Shown one piece after another: positions 1-9,312 of a DNA stretch of 64,000 nt; within the stretch, counting starts at the first letter, position 1; each line of letters opens with the position of its first letter. The position numbers were made by a program, and so were the translations under genes. The notes under the pieces were generated by a model. That model was not told the DNA's origin, did not search any database, and saw only the letters and a program-made list of their open reading frames with translations. Location: NCBI GenBank assembly GCA_017501255.1, contig JAFVXE010000018.1, positions 144,341 to 208,340 on the forward strand, read 5' to 3'. Origin of the DNA: Clostridia bacterium (GTDB taxonomy: Bacteria > Bacillota > Clostridia > Christensenellales > Aristaeellaceae).

Positions 1-15
1 TGCTGCTCGCATTCC

Positions 16-585
16 CTACACATGAAACTTCTTATGATACTCATGCAGCATGGGTTTCCAATACAATATCAGCATCAGCAGCTGGATGCCCAGACTGACG
101 CTGCCTACAACAATCATAGGCCAGCTGAGCCGAATGCGGCAGCACAGCATAATCAGCGTGGAAACCATACCCGCCACCAGCAGTTCGAACAAAGGCAGGA
201 AATTCCGCTTTTCGCCCCGGAAGTAGCACAGAAAATAAACCCCCATCAGAATCAGCATACTGAAAAAAACAATCTGCGCCACAAAAGCGCCCCAGTTGCC
301 GCCGATAACGCTCTCCAGAAGCAGCTGATACAGGCACACGGCCGCTGCCACATCGCAGCCTTTTTTGATCAGGGTATTCTCCACCTGCGGACGGTAGAGA
401 AAGGCGATCCACAACACGCACAGCCCGCCGATGACGATCAGGCTCCAATGGATGCCCGGGGTCAGCATATCAATAATCAGGCAGGTGTAGGCCACAATGG
501 TGAACAGGGCGCGCCACAGGTCGTAGGCATTGCGGACGAAGAAATTCTTTTTCTTCACCACCGGATAGGTCACTTTCACTTCCAT
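16..585 (-). CDS. DUF6320-like integral membrane protein
   Basis: A 189-residue protein with about six hydrophobic segments (near residues 28-45, 48-65, 80-95, 103-121, 130-148 and 155-176) and short charged ends, so it is an integral membrane protein. From memory it resembles the DUF6320 family, often found beside condensation-type acyltransferases; that is the arrangement here, because the acyltransferase stop codon lies 2 bases upstream of this start, which implies translational coupling. It is the last gene of the minus-strand operon that begins with moxR. No catalytic motif is visible. A role in the membrane presentation or transport of the acyltransferase product is inference only. Confidence 0.6.
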   Translation of the reverse strand: MEVKVTYPVVKKKNFFVRNAYDLWRALFTIVAYTCLIIDMLTPGIHWSLIVIGGLCVLWIAFLYRPQVENTLIKKGCDVAAAVCLYQLLLESVIGGNWGAFVAQIVFFSMLILMGVYFLCYFRGEKRNFLPLFELLVAGMVSTLIMLCCRIRLSWPMIVVGSVSLGIQLLMLILYWKPMLHEYHKKFHV

Positions 586-587
586 CC

Positions 588-2075
588 TCAGCCGCTCCCT
601 TCCATGTATGGTTTCAGTCCCTCATCGCACAGATGCTGGTAGAGGGCGTCCTCAAAGAGGGTCAGGTGCGTATTTTTCACCACGGTAAGCACGGTTTTGT
701 CCCCAAAGCTGCATACGGACAGCACCGCCTTGTTTTCCACCGGCGGGCCCAGCACAAAGTCGAATTTGTCCACATAGGGCTGCATTTCCTCCGGCAGGGT
801 AATAGCGCCCAGATTGCTCAGGGTGGAGGTAAACACGCCGTCCCCCAGCTTGCCGTAGATAAAGTAGGCGATGGGCCGCTTGATGCTCAGCGGGATGAAC
901 CGCAGCCAGCGCACCAGGCGGCAGCTCAGGCGCATGGTGGCTTCCAGCGGCTCCTGGGCCGTACCCTGACGAATCTGGGCCATGATCTCCGGCATCATCT
1001 CCGCCACAGTGGTGACCTGGGAGGGATGCAGGCGAATGCTGGTATACATGGAGAAATTGCGCAGGGTTTTGACCGGGTGGAATTTGCGCATATTCACCGG
1101 CAGCTGAATCTGAATCTTTTTGCGGCTGTGGGGATTGATCCGGCTGGCTTCCTTGCAGCTGAGCATATGCAGCGCCAGAAGGAACCCGGTCATGGTGCCG
1201 CCGTTGCGATGGGCGGCTTCCAGCAGAGCTTTGGTGCTCAGATTGTAGTGGAGCACCCGGTTGGGCTGCTCCAGCGGCACCATGCCCTTCATCTGCAAGG
1301 CGGGCTTATCGGAAAAACCGCCTGCCGTGCCTTTGCCGGATACCGGGAAGGCATCTTCCCACTCAGCCGCATCCGGCGCCTCGTCAAGGGAAAACACACC
1401 GTCGAAATCCGGCAGTTCTGCCCCCAGCAGTTCCAAATAGGTTTTCACCAGCGTGCGCAGAAAGATACTGCCGCCGCTGCCATCGGTCAGGATGTGGAAA
1501 AACTCCACACTGATGCGATTCTCAAAAAACACCACCCGAAGGGACGGGGAGTGCACCGCACCCACCTTCATGACGGCGCAGGGCAGCTTGGTTTCCGGGC
1601 GCACGGCATAACGGCGCATTCCGGCATCCAGATAGTGCCAGAAAAAGCCGCATTTAATGGTGGTGGCAAAGGAGGGAAAGCGGCGCATCACATAGGTCAG
1701 CGCCATTTGCAGAATCTCCGGCACCACCGGCTCCTTCAGGTAGCAGCTCAGGCGGAAAACCATCATGCGCTTGACGCTCATGCTCAAAGGGTAGATCTTG
1801 GCCGCCACATCCAGCGGATACCAGTCCGTGCGCTCCTTCAGATAGAAATCGCCAAGCCGCTCCGGGTTCAGGCGTTCCATGGCGGTTTCCATGGTTTCGC
1901 CCAGGCTTATCAGCCGATGCAGCGCCCACGCATGGTCCTCCAGCATCTGCTGGGTATATTTGCGGCTCAGTTTCAGGCGCTTGTTCACATCGGTCAGGTA
2001 GTCCATCACCAGGGGCAGCTGCTCCGGGGTGAAGAGCTTGGCTGCAATGGGACAGCGTACAGGCTTCTGCTTCAA
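588..2075 (-). CDS. Condensation-domain / alcohol acetyltransferase-like acyltransferase
   Basis: A 495-residue protein of the chloramphenicol-acetyltransferase / condensation-domain fold. The HxxxDG catalytic motif is present as HILTDG at residues 194-199, where the His acts as general base for acyl transfer to a hydroxyl or amine. The length fits stand-alone condensation enzymes annotated as alcohol acetyltransferases. The start codon is TTG at 2073-2075, chosen because AGGAGGA lies about 6 bases upstream and no ATG in frame has a comparable site. It follows the TgpA-like gene by 71 bases in the same operon. Acyl donor and acceptor are unknown; cell-envelope or exported-glycolipid modification is a guess from context. 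Confidence 0.75.
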   Translation of the reverse strand: MKQKPVRCPIAAKLFTPEQLPLVMDYLTDVNKRLKLSRKYTQQMLEDHAWALHRLISLGETMETAMERLNPERLGDFYLKERTDWYPLDVAAKIYPLSMSVKRMMVFRLSCYLKEPVVPEILQMALTYVMRRFPSFATTIKCGFFWHYLDAGMRRYAVRPETKLPCAVMKVGAVHSPSLRVVFFENRISVEFFHILTDGSGGSIFLRTLVKTYLELLGAELPDFDGVFSLDEAPDAAEWEDAFPVSGKGTAGGFSDKPALQMKGMVPLEQPNRVLHYNLSTKALLEAAHRNGGTMTGFLLALHMLSCKEASRINPHSRKKIQIQLPVNMRKFHPVKTLRNFSMYTSIRLHPSQVTTVAEMMPEIMAQIRQGTAQEPLEATMRLSCRLVRWLRFIPLSIKRPIAYFIYGKLGDGVFTSTLSNLGAITLPEEMQPYVDKFDFVLGPPVENKAVLSVCSFGDKTVLTVVKNTHLTLFEDALYQHLCDEGLKPYMEGSG

Positions 2076-2146
2076 AAAATTCCTCCTGTCATACAGAAAT
2101 CGCAGGCGCAGGCTGAAAACAGTCCGCTACCTGCGATCTGTATCGG

Positions 2147-4906
2147 TTAGTCCTGTCTTCTGCGGCGGCGCACCGGCTGAGCGCTGTCCGCAGGGGTGGG
2201 ATGGTCGTTGGGGATCGGCTGCTGCCGTACCGGCATGGACGGACGGGCAGACTGGCCGGGGGCTCCGTTCCGGTTTGCAGGCGGTGTAGACAGCTGCTGG
2301 CGCTGCAATGCGCCGATCATCTCGCCACGGGACAATACCCGGGCCTGCACATCTTCCACAGGCTGGGCGGAACGCTGGGGTTCCGGCTTTACCGCTTCGG
2401 AAACAAAGGCTTCATCGTCCCGGTTGGCAAGCTCAGGTTCGGCCGCCGGGGCAGCGGGGCGGCTCAGGCTTTCATCCACCGTGCGGTCAATTTCCTCATG
2501 CTCCTTCATCCGGCGTTCTTCCTGTGCCTGACCGGCTGGGGCTGAGGGTTTCTGCTTGTATGTTTTGCCCTTTTTGCCCGCATTGGGCTTGGGCAGCTGG
2601 TAGAGCTGCTTAGGCTCCACGTGCTCCACGGGGGTTTCCAGCATCCGGTAGAAGTTCTTCTGGAAGGCAGCACAAAGCAGGAAGCGCAGCTTCACATAGA
2701 AGGGCTGGGGCTGATAGACGCTCTGGAAGATCTCCTGCGCCTGCTGCGCCAGCTTCTGGGTGGGATTGCGGCGGCTGTAGTTGCTCAGCGTCATGGCACG
2801 CCACAGGGGGGTAATGGGCGCTCCGGCTGCATTCAGCTTATCCATCCGGCGGGCGAACAGCATGGGCGTTTCGCCGGGCTGCACCTTGTTGCCCCGCATC
2901 CGCAGCACCTGCGCCGTGGCATTGCCATAGGTGAACAGCTGATCCTGCACGCTTTCCTGCTTGCCGGCCACCTGGGCCGGGGTGCGCAGCACGATGCGGG
3001 TGATCAGCGCTGCAAGGGCAGCTGCCAGCAGCAGCCACCACAACCAGCGCAGGTTGGGCTTGTCATCGGGATCGGGTTCCGGCTCCTGCATCTCCGGCTC
3101 CGGGGTTTCCTCGGGGGTCTCCGGGCCATGGGGCGGCGTGGGAGAAGGCGTGGGATCGGGGTCTTCCGGGTCGTGGGTGGGAGTGGGCGAGGGAGTGGGT
3201 TCCGGGGTGGGGGTGGGCGTAGGCGTGGGGTCGGGGGTTTCCGGCTCCTGCTGCTGCCGCTCCATATCCTGCTGGGAAGGCGTGGCATCAAAGGGAACCC
3301 AGCCAAAGCCTTCAAAGTATACCTCTGTCCACGCATGGGCGTTGAGGCCGGTCACATAGGCCAGTCCATCGGCAGCGGGCTGGGCAATGAAACCCTCCAC
3401 ATAGCGGGCGGGCAGGCCTGCCATCCGGCACAGCACGGTCATGGCAGAGGCAAAATAGGTGCAATAGCCTTCCTTCTCCACATAGAGGAAGAAGGTGACG
3501 AAGTCCTGATTTTCCGGCGGGTATTCCGGGGTGAGGGTATAGCGGTAGTACCGCTGCAAATGCCGCTTGATGGCGCAGGCCTGATCGTAGGGGGTCTGCG
3601 CTCCGGCAATGATGTTCTGCAAATCGTAATACAGGGTCTGCTCCAGATGACCCGGCAGCTTGGTATAGGCGGCATAGAGCTGCATATAGTAGGGGTCGGT
3701 TTTGCTTTGCGCTGCATTCACCAGTGCCCCCAGCTGGGTATCGCCGCCCTCGATGACCGGCGCAAAGACGGAATAGCGGTCATCCACCTGCAGATCCCGA
3801 GTGACGAACAATTCGCTGGCTTCATTGAAATAGGGCACCAGACTGCCCTGAGGGCTTACATCCCGCAGGAACACCGGCGCAAACAGCGTACTGGCGGCCT
3901 TGTTCTGCATCTGGATGTTGATGGCCTTGGTATCCAGCAGCGTGGATGCCCTGCGGACAGCCTCATCCGGCATATTTTCCTGGAAAGCGGCGATGCGCAG
4001 GGAGCGCCAGCCGGGATTCACATACAACAGGCGGCGGCCCGAGGAGGTATCCTGCCAGCTGCGGCCGGTATAGTGATCCTTCACCACGCCCCGCAGCAGG
4101 GTCTTCTGGTCGGTCTGCACCATCATCACCGGGTATTCGCTGGGTTCGGCGGGGCCGCCCAGCTTGCCCTGACCCATGGGATAATAGCCGTAGCTGCCGA
4201 TGGTGAACACATTGCGGGGTTCGGTGAAGAACAGGTAGTCCGCAATGGTTTCCTTCAGCTGCATGGCAGCCTTGTGCAAAGGCTCAATGACGGTTTTGCC
4301 GCCGGGGGTCAGCAGCATGGCCAGCGCCACCACCACTGCCGCCATGGGCAGCACTTCAAACAGATTGATCTTCTCATGGCTGGTCTGGGAGATGATCATC
4401 AGCAGAGCGATGAGACCCGGAGCGGCAAACCAGAAGAAATTATGCTTGCCAAGGCTCCACAGGCCGAACAGCACCAGCACCAGCAGCACCGTTGCCGGGA
4501 TGAACCCTGCGCCCCGGTGGGAGAACAGGTAGCTGATCAACGCCGCCAGCACCGCCAGCGTCAGCGCCAGCGGGATGCGGTACAGGGAGGCAGCGCAGTT
4601 GAAGCCGTTCAGGTACAGGGCAAAGGCTTTCACCGCCTCCACCACCTGCCCGATGATGCCAAAGCGGGGCAGGAACAGCTGCACCACCAACAGCAGCGCA
4701 ACGGCTGCGCCCATCAGGAAGCGGATCTTCTGGTTCAGGCCCGATACCGTGCAAAGGGCGATCACCGCCACGGCCGCCAGCGTAGCCACCACAAAGGCCC
4801 CCTGGATCTCAATGGCCCACAGAAGGGGCCACAGCACGCCCAGACACAAAAGCAGGCTGACCATCAGACGGCTCAACCGCTCATAAGAAAACAGCGATTT
4901 GTGCAT
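2147..4906 (-). CDS. TgpA-like membrane transglutaminase-domain protein
   Basis: A 919-residue protein. The N-terminal ~200 residues form a cluster of transmembrane helices. An extracellular transglutaminase-like domain carries the Cys-His-Asp triad in GYCTYF (about residue 481), NAHAWTEV (about 523) and FDATP (about 540). A Pro/Thr/Glu-rich linker (about 550-615) follows, then one membrane helix (about 620-642), a DUF4129-like cytoplasmic region and a long disordered tail rich in Pro, Ala, Arg and Glu. The start has AAAGGAGG eight bases upstream. This class is typically encoded with MoxR and DUF58 proteins, as here. The role is probably envelope protein or peptidoglycan processing; the substrate is unknown. 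The C-terminal tail (~160 residues) is unusually long. Confidence 0.85.
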   Translation of the reverse strand: MHKSLFSYERLSRLMVSLLLCLGVLWPLLWAIEIQGAFVVATLAAVAVIALCTVSGLNQKIRFLMGAAVALLLVVQLFLPRFGIIGQVVEAVKAFALYLNGFNCAASLYRIPLALTLAVLAALISYLFSHRGAGFIPATVLLVLVLFGLWSLGKHNFFWFAAPGLIALLMIISQTSHEKINLFEVLPMAAVVVALAMLLTPGGKTVIEPLHKAAMQLKETIADYLFFTEPRNVFTIGSYGYYPMGQGKLGGPAEPSEYPVMMVQTDQKTLLRGVVKDHYTGRSWQDTSSGRRLLYVNPGWRSLRIAAFQENMPDEAVRRASTLLDTKAINIQMQNKAASTLFAPVFLRDVSPQGSLVPYFNEASELFVTRDLQVDDRYSVFAPVIEGGDTQLGALVNAAQSKTDPYYMQLYAAYTKLPGHLEQTLYYDLQNIIAGAQTPYDQACAIKRHLQRYYRYTLTPEYPPENQDFVTFFLYVEKEGYCTYFASAMTVLCRMAGLPARYVEGFIAQPAADGLAYVTGLNAHAWTEVYFEGFGWVPFDATPSQQDMERQQQEPETPDPTPTPTPTPEPTPSPTPTHDPEDPDPTPSPTPPHGPETPEETPEPEMQEPEPDPDDKPNLRWLWWLLLAAALAALITRIVLRTPAQVAGKQESVQDQLFTYGNATAQVLRMRGNKVQPGETPMLFARRMDKLNAAGAPITPLWRAMTLSNYSRRNPTQKLAQQAQEIFQSVYQPQPFYVKLRFLLCAAFQKNFYRMLETPVEHVEPKQLYQLPKPNAGKKGKTYKQKPSAPAGQAQEERRMKEHEEIDRTVDESLSRPAAPAAEPELANRDDEAFVSEAVKPEPQRSAQPVEDVQARVLSRGEMIGALQRQQLSTPPANRNGAPGQSARPSMPVRQQPIPNDHPTPADSAQPVRRRRRQD

Positions 4907-4943
4907 CTTCTGTCAGCCTCCTTTCGGATTGGTTTGCATTCCG

Positions 4944-6110
4944 TTAATTCAATCCCCCCTGCGGGGTAACATAGTTCACTTCCACGCCTGCCTGCTGCAT
5001 CCGCACCGCCAGCGCCGCCCGATCCGGGTCCTCGGCCTTGTAGGTGACGAAATACAGCCGCACATTGGGGCCAAGCCGCTTCATGCGGACAATCAGATCA
5101 GCCACCGGCGCGGTCAGGCGGGTGGTGATGATGACCACTGCACCGGTCTTGCGCAGATCCTGCATCTGCATCATCAAAACCCGCTCAAAGCGTTCGGTTT
5201 CGTTAAAGGTGCACCGGGCCAGCTCATCCAGCAGCACCGGCAGGCCCATATGGCTGGAATATTCCATGGGACGGTCGCCCACCAGCGGCAGACGCACCGA
5301 GTTGTCCTGTCGGATCTGGCATGCCACCACGGACGCGGCAGTCTCCAGCAGGGCATCCTGCAGGAAGGGTTTATGTTCCTCGCTGTAGCCCCTGGAAATG
5401 TGGGGTGGGGAGGTATCCAGCATCACCAGTGCGTCGGGCAGGGCTGGTTCCTCAAACTGACGCACGATAATTTCCCGCTTGCGGGCGCTCATCTTCCAGT
5501 GGATGCGTTTCAGCGGGTCGCCCTGCTGGTAGTTGCGGAAGTCGCTGGGGCTGAAGGGGTCTTCCATGGCGCGCTTCATGGTTTCCACGCCCATGTCGCC
5601 AGCGGCGAAGGTGAGGGGTTCCACCTCAAAGGGCACCGGCAGCACCAGCAGCTCATGGCCTTCCGCGTCCGGCACGTGCTTGCGCTTGAAAAAGCCGAAC
5701 ACATCTGCCACCGTGTAGTTTTCCACGCCGGGGAACATAGCGCCCACGTGGTCGGCTGCGAATTTGTGGGTGACCCGCTGTTTGCGCTTGCCCAGCTGGG
5801 TCAAGTGGATGGTGCCAGCAGGGGTATTGCTGGTAGCCCGCATATGCAGGGCGACCGGCGCAATAGGCAAAAGGCTCTTGTGGCTCACGCCGATTTCCAT
5901 GCTCACCACTTCGCCCCGGTTCACCTTCTGGCTGGACAGTTCGGTTTCCACCTTGACGCTCTTCTCCGCCATGCGCACGCTGGCATAGGCGAAGGCCCAG
6001 GCCAGCAGGATGAGGACAGCGATGAGCAGGTACATCCGGTTGCCCATGGACAGGGCGCAGAGCATAAAAAAGCCGAAACAGATACCCATGATCAGGTTGG
6101 TATTGCGCAT
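4944..6110 (-). CDS. DUF58 domain-containing protein
   Basis: A 388-residue protein with two adjacent membrane helices near the N-terminus (about residues 5-45). A DUF58 region follows, with the conserved segment around FRNYQQGDPLKRIHWKMSAR, and then a von Willebrand A-like fold (LVMLDTSP, a MIDAS-like start). The start at 6110 is preferred over upstream ATGs because AAAGGAG lies at about 6120-6127; the longer frame runs into a dispersed repeat. DUF58 proteins partner with MoxR ATPases, and the neighbours are MoxR upstream and a transglutaminase-domain protein 37 bases downstream. The family is thought to help assemble or activate envelope complexes; the specific client here is unknown. Confidence 0.88.
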   Translation of the reverse strand: MRNTNLIMGICFGFFMLCALSMGNRMYLLIAVLILLAWAFAYASVRMAEKSVKVETELSSQKVNRGEVVSMEIGVSHKSLLPIAPVALHMRATSNTPAGTIHLTQLGKRKQRVTHKFAADHVGAMFPGVENYTVADVFGFFKRKHVPDAEGHELLVLPVPFEVEPLTFAAGDMGVETMKRAMEDPFSPSDFRNYQQGDPLKRIHWKMSARKREIIVRQFEEPALPDALVMLDTSPPHISRGYSEEHKPFLQDALLETAASVVACQIRQDNSVRLPLVGDRPMEYSSHMGLPVLLDELARCTFNETERFERVLMMQMQDLRKTGAVVIITTRLTAPVADLIVRMKRLGPNVRLYFVTYKAEDPDRAALAVRMQQAGVEVNYVTPQGGLN

Positions 6111-6142
6111 ATGGGCATCTGCTCCTTTCGGTGATGATATTG

Positions 6143-6226
6143 GGCAGGGGCGCTGCCCCTGCACCCCGCCAAAGGGCCATTGGCCCTTTGGAATCCCATC
6201 ATTGCGCCATTACATGGCGCAAAGGG
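6143..6226. repeat. Modular hairpin repeat (A-B-C) upstream of DUF58 gene
   Basis: Three inverted repeats in a row: CAGGGGCGCTGCCCCTG (A), CAAAGGG/CCCTTTG (B) and TTGCGCCAT/ATGGCGCAA (C), joined by ACCCCGC and GAATCCC. This is one member of the dispersed family described in the findings. The A end points at the start of the DUF58 gene. It lies between moxR and the DUF58 gene and could attenuate or process the operon mRNA. Confidence 0.75.
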
Positions 6227-6344
6227 GAAGATGAGGGTGTATGGATATAGTGAAAGGGTCCTTCGCTGCTTGGGTGGGTTAGCCGCACATCTTGCGCCTT
6301 TGGCGCTCGCTGTGCTTGCTGATTTTGCGCTGCGGCGCAGGGTT

Positions 6345-6398
6345 GCGAGGCGCTGCCTCGCGCTCCGCCAAAGGGATTTCATCCCTTTGGAATCCCAC
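6345..6398. repeat. Modular hairpin repeat (A-B), next to the moxR stop
   Basis: GCGAGG/CCTCGC (A-like) and CAAAGGG/CCCTTTG (B), again followed by GAATCCC. The B arms match those of the 6143-6226 copy but the loops differ. It ends about 10 bases before the moxR stop codon. Confidence 0.6.
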
Positions 6399-6408
6399 TT
6401 TTTCTCCC

Positions 6409-7356
6409 TTATCCCAGGCGCAGCGGCACCGGCACATTCTCCACCACGGCAATCAGAATCCGCTCGGCGGAGATATTCTTCATCTTGGCCTCGGCGCTGG
6501 GCTGGATGCGGTGGGCCAACACCGGCAGCACCATGCGCTGCACATCCTCCGGCAGCACGTAGTCACGGTCATTCAGCAGTGCGCAGGCCTGTGCGCCCTT
6601 GATCAGCGCAATGGCGCCACGGGTACTCACGCCCAGCTGCAAACTGGGATGGGTGCGGGTCATGGCGGCAATGGACGCAATATAATGCCGCACTTCCTTG
6701 GAGCAGTACACATTGCCGATCATGTTCTGCATTTCGATCACGTCCTTGGCAGAGCACACCGGCGTCAGACTGGCCTGAGGCTTCACCGTGCCGCTGAAAC
6801 GCTCCAGAACTGCCATTTCTTCCTCCAGGGTGGGATAGCCCATGGAAATACGGATGAAGAAACGGTCCATCTGCGCCTCGGGCAGCGGATACGTACCCAC
6901 GAACTCCGTGGGGTTCTGGGTGGCCAGCACCAAAAACGGCTTGGGCAGCGGATGGGTCACGCCGTCCACCGTCACCTGATACTCTTCCATAACTTCCAGA
7001 AGGGCAGACTGGGTCTTGGGCGAGGTACGGTTGATTTCGTCCGCCAAAGCGATCTGGCACATAATGGCGCCCGGCTTGAACTCCAATTCGCCGGTTTTCA
7101 TGTTCACCATGGTGAAGCCCGTCACATCGGAGGGCACCACATCCGGGGTGAACTGGATGCGGTTGAAGCTGCAATCCAGCGACTTGGCCAGTGCGCCGAC
7201 CATGGTGGTCTTACCCGTGCCGGGCACGTCCTCGATCAGCACGTGTCCCTTGCACAGCATGGCGATCAGCAAAAGCTCGATCACCTCGTCCTTACCGACG
7301 ATCACCTTTCCGATATTCTGTTTGAGGGCGGAAATTACCTGACGTGGATTGAGCAT
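6409..7356 (-). CDS. MoxR-family AAA+ ATPase
   Basis: A 315-residue MoxR-type AAA+ ATPase. Visible features are Walker A VPGTGKTT (about residue 42), Walker B LADEINRT (about 105), a sensor-1-like ATQNP segment (about 145) and the C-terminal lid domain. The start at 7356 is preferred over an ATG 21 bases upstream because AAGGAG sits 7 bases before it. It is the first gene of the operon moxR-DUF58-TgpA-acyltransferase-DUF6320. MoxR ATPases act as chaperone-like partners of DUF58/VWA proteins. A good sigma-A promoter precedes the gene. Confidence 0.92.
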   Translation of the reverse strand: MLNPRQVISALKQNIGKVIVGKDEVIELLLIAMLCKGHVLIEDVPGTGKTTMVGALAKSLDCSFNRIQFTPDVVPSDVTGFTMVNMKTGELEFKPGAIMCQIALADEINRTSPKTQSALLEVMEEYQVTVDGVTHPLPKPFLVLATQNPTEFVGTYPLPEAQMDRFFIRISMGYPTLEEEMAVLERFSGTVKPQASLTPVCSAKDVIEMQNMIGNVYCSKEVRHYIASIAAMTRTHPSLQLGVSTRGAIALIKGAQACALLNDRDYVLPEDVQRMVLPVLAHRIQPSAEAKMKNISAERILIAVVENVPVPLRLG

Positions 7357-7423
7357 GAGAACGCTCCTTACTATCAATCAGCATTGATGGGATTCTGTGA
7401 AGCAACAAATGCAACCATGTTAT

Positions 7424-7452
7424 ATTATACTGAAATCGTAGATGTTTTACAA
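7424..7452 (-). promoter_or_regulatory. Sigma-A-type promoter for the moxR operon
   Basis: On the minus strand, TTGTAA (7447-7452) and TATAAT (7424-7429) are separated by 17 bases, about 70 bases upstream of the moxR start. Confidence 0.65.
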
Positions 7453-7503
7453 GTGTATGACAAAAGTTTTACGAATGAAAACAAGTGTTGCGGCAGCACG
7501 GCT

Positions 7504-7986
7504 TTACGCAAGGGTTTTCTCTAAAAAACCGCACGTGAACGGAAGATGATCGAACTTTTTGGTTCCCGTATGCACAAAACCATAGGATTCATACCATTTC
7601 CGAAGCACCCGGTTTTCCTCCACAATACCAATTTTCATGGTTTGTACCCCCAGAGATGCAGCGGTCTCAAAGGCATGGTTCACAAGCGCTGCGCCGATGC
7701 CTCTGCCCCGGTATACAGGCAGCACGCACAGGTGATTCATCTCGCAAGCCTGTTCCTGCACATTCAGGGAATAATAGCCCACCATCCGATCCCCGTCCCA
7801 GTACGCAAACAGATACCTGTTTTCCGCCAGCAAATGCCGTCTGAGGGTATCCTCCGTGGTGGCAAAGGCGGTAAACCCCGGCGCATTTTCCGGCGTAAAG
7901 CCAAAGGACTCCGCAACCGTGGCAAAACCGTCTCTGATCACCTGCACGCATTCAGCGATGTTTTCTTCCCTTACCGCTTTGATCAT
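7504..7986 (-). CDS. GNAT-family N-acetyltransferase
   Basis: A 160-residue single-domain GNAT enzyme. The acetyl-CoA-binding motif A is visible as VYRGRGIGAALV (about residues 92-103), preceded by the usual beta-strand MNHLCVLP, and the C-terminal YESYGF motif (about 131-136) is typical of the family. It transfers an acetyl group from acetyl-CoA to an amine; the acceptor cannot be deduced. A GGGGGG-rich ribosome binding site lies 7 bases before the ATG. It is a single gene, divergent from galM. Confidence 0.85.
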   Translation of the reverse strand: MIKAVREENIAECVQVIRDGFATVAESFGFTPENAPGFTAFATTEDTLRRHLLAENRYLFAYWDGDRMVGYYSLNVQEQACEMNHLCVLPVYRGRGIGAALVNHAFETAASLGVQTMKIGIVEENRVLRKWYESYGFVHTGTKKFDHLPFTCGFLEKTLA

Positions 7987-8075
7987 CCCAAATCCCCCCG
8001 CAACCCGAAGTTGATGGATACTGCCATGGTATCACCATGAAACCGATAAAGCAAACCACAAAGGTCTGTTTTCTG

Positions 8076-8105
8076 TTGCACTTCTGTTTTTGGCTATGGT
8101 ATAAT
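8076..8105 (+). promoter_or_regulatory. Promoter of galM
   Basis: TTGCAC (8076-8081) and TATAAT (8100-8105) with an 18-base spacer, 56 bases upstream of the galM ATG. Confidence 0.75.
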
Positions 8106-8161
8106 AGGGATCAAGAAACAACTTTTCCCCAAAACCATATCAACCAAGGAGGACCCATTCC

Positions 8162-9217
8162 ATGAGCATAACCACCCGCCCCTTTGACAAAGCCCCCACC
8201 GGCGAACAGGTGACCGAATTCATCCTGACCAACAAGCACGGCGCCAGCATCAGCGTGATCGATTTCGGCGGCTGCCTGCGCAACATCATCGTGCCCGACC
8301 GCAACGGCAATCTGGCCGATGTGAACCTGGGCTTTGACTGCGTGGATACCTACGACGGCAAGAGCAACTCCATGGGCGCACTCATCGGCCGTGTGGGCAA
8401 CCGTATCGGCGGCGCTTCCTTTGAATTGGACGGCGTTACCTACAACCTGTTCAAGAACGACGGCGAAAACAACCTGCACTCTGGCCCCAAGGGCGTGGAT
8501 CGCTATGTATGGGCCAGCGAAACCGTGGAAGGCGAGGGCTGGGACAAGCTGATTCTCACCCACACCACCCCCGACGGCGACTGCGGCTTCCCCGGCGCTG
8601 TGAGCATGGAAGTCACCTACAGCTGGAATGACGAAGGCGAACTGGGCATCCACTACTTTGCCACCACCGACAAGGCCACTTTGGTCAACATGACCAACCA
8701 TGCCTACTTCAACCTGGACGGCCACGATGCCGGTGATGTGCGTGACCTGACCCTGTGGATCAACGCTCCCGCCGTCAACGAAGTGGACGATGGCCTGATT
8801 CCCACCGGCACCCTTCTCAAGAGCGAAACCCTGCCCTACGGCTTTGCCACCGAAGCCCGCGTGGGCGATGTGCTGGCGCTGACCGATGTGATCCCCGCCA
8901 TGAAGAAGTGCGGCGGCGTGGACTTCAACTACTGCGCAGGCCGTGACAAGGAAATGAAGCTGATCGCCGTGCTCAAGTCCCCCAAGACCGGCCGTGTGAT
9001 GGAAGTGATCACCGACCAGCCCGGCGTGCAGTGCTACACCGGTCAGGGCCTGAACCACGAAGGCAAGGGCGGCGCTCACTATGGCAAGTATGCCGGTCTG
9101 TGCCTGGAAACCCAGCACTATCCGGATGCCATCCATCAGCCCCAGTTCCACAGCATCGTGCTGCGCCCTGAGGACACCTACGATACCACCACCATCTACA
9201 AGTTCTACGCTGAATAA
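8162..9217 (+). CDS. galM: Aldose 1-epimerase (galactose mutarotase)
   Basis: A 351-residue GalM-type enzyme that interconverts alpha and beta anomers of galactose or glucose in the cytoplasm, feeding the Leloir pathway (a galK lies at 44.7 kb). Diagnostic segments are GRVGNRIGG (about residues 75-83), NNLHSGPKG (about 101-109), the catalytic-His segment MTNHAYFNLDGH (about 178-189) and the catalytic-Glu segment GLCLETQHYPD near residue 320. The length is normal and AAGGAGGA lies 9 bases before the ATG. The gene is monocistronic between its own promoter and a GC-rich terminator. Confidence 0.93.
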   Translation: MSITTRPFDKAPTGEQVTEFILTNKHGASISVIDFGGCLRNIIVPDRNGNLADVNLGFDCVDTYDGKSNSMGALIGRVGNRIGGASFELDGVTYNLFKNDGENNLHSGPKGVDRYVWASETVEGEGWDKLILTHTTPDGDCGFPGAVSMEVTYSWNDEGELGIHYFATTDKATLVNMTNHAYFNLDGHDAGDVRDLTLWINAPAVNEVDDGLIPTGTLLKSETLPYGFATEARVGDVLALTDVIPAMKKCGGVDFNYCAGRDKEMKLIAVLKSPKTGRVMEVITDQPGVQCYTGQGLNHEGKGGAHYGKYAGLCLETQHYPDAIHQPQFHSIVLRPEDTYDTTTIYKFYAE

Positions 9218-9223
9218 CAAAGT

Positions 9224-9291
9224 GAGCCGTCAGGCGGCGGTGTGCCAGCGGGTCTTCCTCCGCCGCACCGCCTCTGGCGGCTTTTCGTTTC
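9224..9291 (+). terminator. GC-rich intrinsic terminator after galM
   Basis: A GC-rich imperfect stem (arms around GGCGGCGGTG and CACCGCCTCTGGCGGC) followed by TTTTCGTTT. It lies between galM and the DUF2804 gene. Confidence 0.6.
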
Positions 9292-9312
9292 ATTCGCAAA
9301 GGAGGCATTCCC

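Noticed and set aside
3085..3245. GT-rich near-tandem repeat on the plus strand
   Set aside because: It encodes the Pro/Thr linker of the TgpA-like protein on the minus strand, so it is coding low complexity rather than a separate element.
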